Shown here piece after piece: positions 1 to 7,300 of a stretch of DNA of 7,648 nucleotides; the stretch's first letter is position 1; every line of letters begins with the position of its first letter. A program made the translations under genes and the position numbers. The notes under the pieces are model-generated. The model had not been told where the DNA came from, did no database searches, and saw nothing but the letters and a program-made list of their open reading frames with translations. Source of the stretch: Gammaproteobacteria bacterium. GTDB taxonomy: Bacteria > Pseudomonadota > Gammaproteobacteria > UBA11654. The DNA is taken from the NCBI GenBank assembly GCA_002718375.1, contig PBEI01000002.1, forward strand, positions 79,983-87,630, in the 5' to 3' direction.

Positions 1-821
1 CATTGAATTTTCCTTTGAACTCTATTGAAGAGATTCATCGAGGAGAATTGAGTGTCACTTGGTGTGAAAAACATTTTGCTCCTGGTAAATACGAACAAAC
101 TGAAACCATTGATGGTAAGTGCCCAGAAGGGTTTACAAGGCTTCAACTGATGGAGGCTTTTGAAGATTATTCTGATGAGATAGCCATCAATTATGCAAAT
201 AGGATTCGAGGTGGAATAGAAAGATTGGGTATTTATCCAGATTTGGATATCAGTATTTTGGCAGAAGGGGAGATCACTCAAAAAGACGGTGGAACAGTAG
301 AAGTGAAAGAAGGTCATATGAAAGGTGCAAAAGTGGTTGTCAAAGGGGATCCCAATCCAAATATTCCAGAATCATATACCTGGGATAATCGCTGGAGGCC
401 CAAAACAGACAATGATCCGAACACTGGACCCACCGCAGTTAGGGCAATCAATGAGTACGATAAGATTTCAGATTTCTTGGATAGCTCAAAGGATGATTTC
501 AATGCTGTCATAGGACTTCAAGAGTTGTCTTCACCAAAGAAGGAGATGCCAGTGCTTTCAAAGGCTGTTTCTGGGACGGTTTTCTTTGGTCCATACCGAA
601 CGACTTTTAATGTTCCCGCTCAGATTACAATTCCTTATGAGAAGGATAAGGTTATCAATCCTGAAAATATCGTTCCAATGGTCTATAACGAGATATCAGA
701 ATCATTTGAGATTCATCCCAAGGTCAGAAAGAGCTATGAAAATAAGATTGATTTAGAAAAAGGTACACTGACTTTTGAAACCCAAGTATTGGGTCAATTC
801 TCTCTTGTAGAAATAGAGTGA
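1..821 (+). CDS. C-terminal part of an unidentified, probably exported protein with a ZU5-like C-terminal domain (5' partial)
   Basis: The frame is open from the window edge and stops with TGA at 819-821, giving 272 visible residues. The first codon that could serve as a start is TTG at position 3, with no room to see a ribosome binding site, so the true start is almost certainly upstream. Residues about 188-270 have the look of a ZU5-like beta domain: a 'VFFGPYRTTFNVPAQITIPY' stretch, then 'PENIVPMVYNE', and a closing 'LGQFSLVEIE'. In many bacterial extracellular proteins such domains follow the same pattern (constant-region strand, 'PAQITIPY', a sentence-like 'PENI..VYNE', final 'FSLV'). 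The middle (about 115-165) is rich in Asp, Asn and Pro. There are only two cysteines, residues 21 and 40. I do not recognise the N-terminal two thirds and assign no function. It ends 18 bases before the stop of a convergent small minus-strand ORF, and no clear hairpin-plus-T terminator is visible in between. Confidence 0.8.
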   Translation, partial: LNFPLNSIEEIHRGELSVTWCEKHFAPGKYEQTETIDGKCPEGFTRLQLMEAFEDYSDEIAINYANRIRGGIERLGIYPDLDISILAEGEITQKDGGTVEVKEGHMKGAKVVVKGDPNPNIPESYTWDNRWRPKTDNDPNTGPTAVRAINEYDKISDFLDSSKDDFNAVIGLQELSSPKKEMPVLSKAVSGTVFFGPYRTTFNVPAQITIPYEKDKVINPENIVPMVYNEISESFEIHPKVRKSYENKIDLEKGTLTFETQVLGQFSLVEIE

Positions 822-839
822 TCCGAATTGAGAGTCGAA

Positions 840-923
840 TCAGTCTTTAATGACAAATGAGGCCAGAATAAATAGTGCAGCGATAATACCAACACAGATC
901 AAAATATACTGTAATCCTTCCAT
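840..923 (-). CDS. Putative 27-residue single-pass membrane peptide
   Basis: On the minus strand an ATG at 923-921 opens a 27-codon frame closed by TGA at 842-840. The peptide starts MEGLQYILICVG, continues as an uninterrupted hydrophobic stretch (residues about 6-25, with Ile, Leu, Ala, Val, Phe and one Cys), and ends with VIKD. That makes one transmembrane helix with very short tails. The purine-rich AAAGGGGGAG at 937-928 lies four bases before the ATG and contains GGAG, much the best ribosome binding site in the window. It sits 67 bases downstream of the 60-residue ORF on the same strand and could share its transcript. Comparable short hydrophobic proteins include respiratory or transporter subunits (CydX- or KdpF-like sizes) and type I toxin or holin-like peptides. 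The sequence does not match those I can recall, so no function is assigned. Confidence 0.5.
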   Translation of the reverse strand: MEGLQYILICVGIIAALFILASFVIKD

Positions 924-927
924 GAAA

Positions 928-937
928 CTCCCCCTTT
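928..937 (-). promoter_or_regulatory. Ribosome binding site of the 27-residue membrane peptide
   Basis: Read on the minus strand this is AAAGGGGGAG, followed by TTTC and the ATG at 923. It contains GGAG, complementary to the 3' end of 16S rRNA, at a somewhat short spacing of four bases. It is the main argument that the tiny downstream ORF is translated. Confidence 0.5.
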
Positions 938-990
938 GAAATTTACCTTAATAATACAATACTGAAATTCTGGATTTTCTTAAGTTATTT

Positions 991-1173
991 TTACTGTCTC
1001 ATTAAAGCAAGCAATAATTGCAGATTACGTTTATTCAATCTCATAAGATCCTTTCTTTCTAGATCTTCACAAATCTCACAAAGCATCAAAACCATTTGTT
1101 TCTTGGATAGTGGCTTAATGCTTTTCGATACTTTTTCGGCATCTTTTAACATTTCTTTATAGAACTTATTCAT
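991..1173 (-). CDS. Hypothetical small basic helical protein, 60 residues
   Basis: The minus-strand frame starts at ATG 1173-1171 and stops with TAA at 993-991. A TTG one codon further upstream (1176-1174) could also start it, but ATG is preferred. The product (MNKFYKEMLKDAEKV... ending LLLALMRQ) is rich in Lys, Leu, Met and Glu, has no signal peptide or transmembrane segment, and looks entirely alpha-helical. It has a CEIC pair near the middle (two Cys three residues apart) and a Leu-rich C-terminal helix. The upstream sequence holds only a weak Shine-Dalgarno-like 'TAAGA'. A reasonable promoter-like pair lies about 60 bases upstream (1231-1259). It is followed on the same strand by the 27-residue membrane peptide. 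No family recognised. It could be a chance ORF, but it fills a gap that otherwise has no gene. Confidence 0.45.
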   Translation of the reverse strand: MNKFYKEMLKDAEKVSKSIKPLSKKQMVLMLCEICEDLERKDLMRLNKRNLQLLLALMRQ

Positions 1174-1230
1174 CAAGTCTTAATTTCGATTATGGCTTTT
1201 GAGAATCAAAAAAATCAATTCATTAGAAGC

Positions 1231-1259
1231 ATTATTTTACTTAAAATTAGAGTTATCAA
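1231..1259 (-). promoter_or_regulatory. Possible sigma-70 promoter for the minus-strand small ORFs
   Basis: On the minus strand TTGATA (1259-1254) matches the -35 consensus at five of six positions. AATAAT (1236-1231) matches the -10 consensus at five of six, with a 17-base spacer. The -10 box lies about 58 bases before the ATG of the 60-residue ORF. The region is AT-rich, so chance matches are common. Confidence 0.35.
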
Positions 1260-1269
1260 ATTTTATAAT
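1241..1269 (+). promoter_or_regulatory. Possible sigma-70 promoter for the giant adhesin gene
   Basis: A perfect TATAAT lies at 1264-1269, with TTAAAA (four of six to the -35 consensus) at 1241-1246 and 17 bases between them. Transcription would start near 1276, leaving a leader of about 35 bases before the GTG at 1312. It overlaps the opposing promoter-like pair on the minus strand. Confidence 0.4.
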
Positions 1270-1311
1270 AAATAATCTTGTACATATCACTAACGGGTCT
1301 ATCATTAGTAA

Positions 1312-1383
1312 GTGCCTAAGAATCTAAAAATATTTTTTTTATCAAGCTTATTTTTGTTATCAAATCAGTCATTGGTAGCTGCT
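1312..1383 (+). other. Sec signal peptide of the giant protein
   Basis: Residues 1-24: a short basic N-region (Lys3, Lys6), a hydrophobic core of Ile, Phe and Leu (7-16), and a polar C-region ending V-A-A before D-D. Val22 and Ala24 fit the -3/-1 rule for signal peptidase I, with mature protein starting at Asp25. No lipobox Cys is present, so it is not a lipoprotein. Confidence 0.85.
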
Positions 1384-4300
1384 GACGACACCGAAGCTCC
1401 AGTCCTCAACTCAATTTCTATTGATCAGACATCCATCAATGTCAGTTCTGGCAATCAAACCGTCTCTATTACCGCAAATTTCACTGATGATTCTCTACTC
1501 GATGCTATTTACAGTTATGTTTATTTCTCTCCACCAGGAGGGAGTGGACTTAACAAACAATTCAGAATAAATAGCGATTCATCAAGTCCAGCTGTGTTGA
1601 CTGCTGAGTTCACCAATACCGATGATGCAAATGGCACATACGAGCTTGGTGGCTTTGTCATGTATGACACAATTGGTAATGCTAAGAGTTATACAAAAGA
1701 AGAGTTGATAGCATTGGGCTTACCTGCATCTATTGAGCTCACAGCTAATGAAACGACCCCGCCAACCGTGAATGCCGTTAATCCAGAAGATGGTTCAACT
1801 GAAATTTCAAGAGGTCAACATATATCAATTAGTTTTAGTGAGGATATGATTGCTGACACCTTAATCAGTGACAATATCTATGTATCTGATTCAAGTGGTA
1901 ACAGAGTGACAACAAAAAATGGAGGGTCAAGCGCAAAAAATTACACTATCACTCCCGCCCAGCAAACTATTCTGGACCTTTGGGAATCCAATGAAACCTA
2001 CACCGTTCATGTCACCACGGGTGTCAAAGACACAAGTGGGAATAATTTAGCCCAAGAGTTTACCAGCACCTTCACCACTTTAGATTCATCTTCAGACACA
2101 ACCCCTCCGACCATAGCAAGCATTACTCCAGTTGATGGTGCCACTGATATATCCACAGGTGCGGAAATAGCAATTTCTTTTAGTGAGATTATGTACGAAC
2201 CTTCTCTGTACCAGTCGGACCCAGAAAACATCTATATTACTGATTCCAGCGGTAACAAAGTAGAACATCGAAAACAAACAGGCCCTGAAAAGCAAGAGCT
2301 CGTGCCAGATCCACTTTGGGAAAACAATGAAACCTACACCGTTCATGTCACCACAGGGGTTGAGGATACCAACGGTAATAATTTAGCCCAAGAGTTTACC
2401 AGCAGTTTTACCACCGAATCCGGTGACAATGTCTGCAGCCCAGTCATTACCTCAGCAGCCACTTTCAGTGCTGCAGAGAACCAGACAGCTGTGGGCACGG
2501 TGACCGTTAGCGATGCTAATTGCGGTCCTTTAACCTACTCACTATCGGGCACCGATGCTGCATCTTTCAGCATCAGCACCGCTAGTGATGGGACTAACTT
2601 TGGGATAATCACCTTCAACACCGCTCCGGATTACGAGACCAAAAGCAGTTATTCCATCACCGTCAGTGTCAGTGATGGTGCCAACAGTACTACTCAAGCA
2701 ATAACGATCAATGTTACTGATGTTGATGAGGGCACGGACACAACACCACCAACCGTAACAAGTGTTACCCCAGCAGATGGAGCAACTGGAGTTTCCAGAG
2801 CCATTACTCCGATCCAAGTGAATTTTAGTGAGGAGATGAATCGGGAGACATATACCAATAACATCTATTTAGCAGATTCGAGTGGCAATGTCGTTACTCT
2901 GCAAAGTGTCGGGCCTGGAACAACCTTTTATCAGTTAAGTCCTCAATCAACTCTGGAAGCAGATGCAACTTATACCGTTCATGTCACCACAGCGGTTGAG
3001 GATATCAATGGCAATAATTTAGCTCAAGAGTTTACCAGCAGTTTTACCACTGATACTCTCGGCTTTAACTTCGGGGCTAATAATAAGCCTATAGCAGGAG
3101 TGAAGGTCACCCAAACTGAATCCGATGGCACTACTACTATCTATGCCTCTGATGCAGAAGGGAAGGTGACGTTAAATACCACCACTAATACTTACAGTCT
3201 AGAAGCTTCTCTGGCCGAGACCGGTACTGATCCGATCTCTGTCCAAGATGCTCTTTATATCCTCCAATACATCGTTGAACTTCGAACCCTAGATGATCTA
3301 CAAATAAAAGCCGCTGAAATTAATGGCGATGGCAAGATCACCATCCAAGATGCTCTTAAAGTCCTACAACACAATGTGGAGCTGATCAGTTTAGAACCCA
3401 GCTTAACCTTTTATGATGCCAATACAGGGAACCCTCTCTCAGAAACAACTTATAACCCAGAGGATACACCGAGTGTTACCGCCATTAGACTGGGCGATGC
3501 TAATCTGTCTTTTGAGCCTGCCAGTATCACTGATCATGCACCCATACTGACAGGTAAGATCACCCTGACAATGGATGAGAACGAGGTGGATATTGGCACC
3601 ATAGTGGCTATCGATGCTGATGGTGATACCCTGACTTATAGCATTTCCGGCGGAGCCGATAAAGATCTGTTTAATATTAACCCTTCCTCAGGGGCTTTGA
3701 GCTTTAAAGCCGGACCCGATTACGAGGATCCTGGTGATAATGGTTTTAATAATCTCTACGATGTTGAGATCATGGTCAGTGATGGGAGTAACAGTAATAC
3801 TCAAGCTCTGATCATTAGTGTGATCGATTTGAACGAGAAGTTAGGTGTCAGCAATAAAACCATTTCTGAGAATGAGGCTGGAGCCACTGTTGGGATCTTA
3901 TCGATTATTGATAGCTCTTTTAGCAGTGACGGTATTACCTATGAGTTATCCGGAGATGATGCTCAATATTTTATTCTCGATGGCAACACCATTAAATTGA
4001 AAAGCAATGTCACTACTGATTTTGAAACGAAGTCCAGATATACACTTGTAGTGACGGCCACAAACAGTGCTGGAGAGACTGTAACAGAGAAAGTTGTAGT
4101 GAAGATTGAAAACGTGAATGAAGCTCCAATTCTATCTTCAGCCATTTTAAATCAGAGCATTGACGAAGACTCACCTTTAAACTTTGCCATTCCCAATGGA
4201 ACATTCTTCGATGTTGACGGAAATACGCTTTCATATACAGCATCTCTGAGTGATGGAGAAAGCTTACCAGGATGGATGAGTTTTGATGGTGTCTCAGGCA

Positions 4301-7300
4301 CCTTTTCAGGCACTCCGCGAAATGATGATGTAGGAGTGATTGGAATCAAAATCACTGCCAGTGATGGCAGTTTCAATGCGAATGATTCTTTTAATTTAAC
4401 AGTGAACAATACCAATGATCAACCATCTGAGATCAGCTTGTCTGCAAATGCATTCAATGAAAACTCGGATGGTGTGACTATTGGTGACCTTACAACCAAT
4501 GATGATGACAATAAGTATGGCGATACCCATACATATGAATTATCTGGGACTGATGCGAGCTCTTTCGAGATTAAAAACGATCAATTGAAGTTAAAGGATA
4601 GTTTTGCAGCCAATTTTGAAGTTAAAGATAATTATACTCTCGATATCAAAAGCACGGATGAGTCTGGTTCAAGCATTTCAAAGAGTATTGCACTCAATGT
4701 AATTGATACCAATGATACTCCGACAGAAATTATTTTATCATCCACAGGGGTTCCAGAGAAAATTGATGGCGCTGTTGTTGGAACACTGACAACCAACGAT
4801 GAGGATGCTGATGATTCTCACACATATATCGTTAGTGATGATCGTTTTGAAGTGATCGATGGAGAGCTTAAACTCAAGCCTGGAAATACAGTTGAATACG
4901 CTACACAAAGCACCATAACAGTAATCATTACAACTACTGACTCCAATGGTGCGACATTTAATCAAGAATTTATTCTAAGGGTTGGATCAATTCAGCTCAC
5001 TGCAACTAATTTTGAAGAAAATGTCAGTGGTGCAATAGTTGGCGATCTGTCGATAACAGATCCAGACTTTAGTGCAAATGTTACTTACACGCTTTCAGGG
5101 ACTGATGCGGATTCCTTTGAAGTGGTGAATGATCAGCTTAAGTTGAAAGATACGATAAGTGCTGATTATGAAAGCAAGAATACTTATACAATTTCAATCA
5201 CAGCGAAGGATGATGCCAATAAGGAAGCCACCCTTTCTTATTCGCTTCAAGTGATTGACGTAAATGAAGCACCTACATTGATTACTCTTTCTGCCAGTGC
5301 CATTGACGAGAACTCAGATGGTGCTGTCATTGGAAATCTAGAAACCAATGATGAAGATGCCGATGATAACCATACTTATGAATTGACTGGGAATGATGCA
5401 GCATCCTTTGAGGTATCGGATGGACAATTGAAGCTAAAGAGTGACCTGAGTGCAGATTATGAGACAAAAAATTCATATTCTGTCACAGTCACGACAACAG
5501 ATACTGGCGGTCTATCGACATCTGAGGATTTCATAATTACTGTCAATGACATCAATGATGCACCTGAATCTATTTCATTATCAGCAAATGCGATTAATGA
5601 GAATGATACTGGAGCAATTGTTGGAACTCTGAGCACCAATGATGATGACGCTGATGATACACACACCTATTCATTCTCTGGTGATGATTCAAGCTCATTT
5701 GAAGTGATCAACGGCAATCAGTTAAAGCTTAAATCCACTGTTTCAGCAAATTATGAAGCTAAAAATAACTATTCATTTAATGTCATATCAAATGATAGTG
5801 GACGATTGAGTTTTTCTGAAACATTCATTATTTCAGTAAATGATGTCAATGATCCACCCACAATCTCATCAGTGAATAGTTTAACAATTCCAGAAAACCA
5901 AATATCAGCTGGTACTGTCACGGCAACTGATGAGGACGGAGACAGCTTAACTTATACACTCAGCGGCACTGATCAAAGCTCTCTCAGCATCGGTAATAGT
6001 GGCACAATTACGTTTAATACAGCGCCAGACTATGAAACCAAAACCAGCTATTCAGTAACAGTGACTGTGAGTGATGGTGCATCACCAATCAGCCAAGATT
6101 TATCCATTAATATCACAAACCTAAATGATGTATTTCCAGTGATCAGCTCTTCATCAACACTCAATGCAGATGAAAATCAAACGAGTGTAGGCACTGTTGA
6201 AGCTTCAGATGTTGAGGGAGATGTTTTGATTTACCAGTTGAGCGGCGATGATGCTGGTGCTCTCAATATCAGTAGCTCAGGAATTATTACATTTGATGCA
6301 GCTCCCAACTATGAGAGCAAAAACACCTATTCGGCTCTTCTTTCCGTCAATGATGGCGTCAATACCACTAGCCAAAACTTAACCATTAACATCAATGATG
6401 TAAATGATATCCCTTTGATTAATTCAAATAGCACTTTCAATGCAAATGAGAATCAGACTTATGCCGGACTTGTAGATGCTCAAGATGAGGATGGGGATGA
6501 CTTATCATATTCAGTCAGAGGTTCTGATGCAGCTTTATTTAATATCGATGATTCGGGTGAAATTAACTTTATAACAGCCCCTGATTATGAGGTGAAAGAT
6601 CTTTATTCTATCAGCGTTGCTGTCAGTGATGGCGAATTAACCAATACTCAAAATCTCACAATAAATGTCACAGATCTATATGAAGAATATGATATTGACG
6701 TTACTGCTCTGGCATCTAGATATTTTGTTCTTGATTCTGATGTACCGAATACAACTGACCAGAATTGTGTTTCCAATACTTTTGGAAGTGAGCAAAGCAT
6801 AGTTAACCCAAGTACAGTAATTGGCCATGCTGGAGGAAGCAGCACATGTTCAGATGCCTCAGACTTCTACTCAATTCAATTGACAGAGGGCATGTATGCC
6901 AATCTTCAAGTCTCAGATTATGATTCAAGCAATGATCTGGATATGTATCTCTATAATCAAGATGGGACTGGAATTGACTTCAGTTACACAGATGATTCGA
7001 CTGAGAATAATGAAACAATTAATTTGCCTTCGAGTGGAACAATTATAATTCGGATATATCCATATTCCGGTAGTTCAAAATATGTACTGACTGTTGGACA
7101 AAGAACTTCTGATTCATCGGCAAACAGATACAGCAACCAAGTCGGTCATTTCATAGAGGGTGAATTCATCAGTTATATACCATTTCCTAAGAATGGACCC
7201 AGAAAGAGCCAATCAGGCAGATTCCAGCCTGAGGAGCAAGCAGAAGCTCCATTAAAACAAAGAATAAAGTCAATCAACTCACCAGGACTAAGAAAGTATA

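Noticed and set aside
3..5. TTG as the true start of the first gene
   Set aside because: The frame is open to the window edge, no ribosome binding site can be seen, and no signal peptide follows, so the gene most likely begins upstream.
314..513. Short ORFs on both strands within the first gene
   Set aside because: They overlap the ZU5-ending frame, which runs through from the window edge; their sequences have no recognisable features.
822..990. Rho-independent terminator between the convergent genes
   Set aside because: No GC-rich stem followed by a T run is visible on either strand; only weak AT stems such as GAAAT/ATTTC near 964-976.
1289..1309. Inverted repeat ACTAA, 11 bases, TTAGT just before the GTG start, as an operator
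   Set aside because: Five-base arms in AT-rich DNA are expected by chance and the match does not extend outward or inward.
2007..2817. Minus-strand ORFs of 74-91 codons inside the giant gene (also near 3963-4415, 4738-4965, 5457-5666, 6648-6845, 7417-7602)
   Set aside because: They lie antisense to a clearly coding frame with strong domain content. Their peptides are low-complexity shadows of Thr/Asp/Ser-rich codons, and none shows a convincing start context.
3538..6681. RTX adhesin exported by type I secretion
   Set aside because: No GGxGxD nonapeptide repeats are seen and the protein has a clear N-terminal Sec signal peptide.
1756..6681. CRISPR array or other short regular DNA repeats
   Set aside because: The periodicity is that of protein domains (about 90-100 codons) with diverged DNA; there are no short direct repeats with unique spacers.
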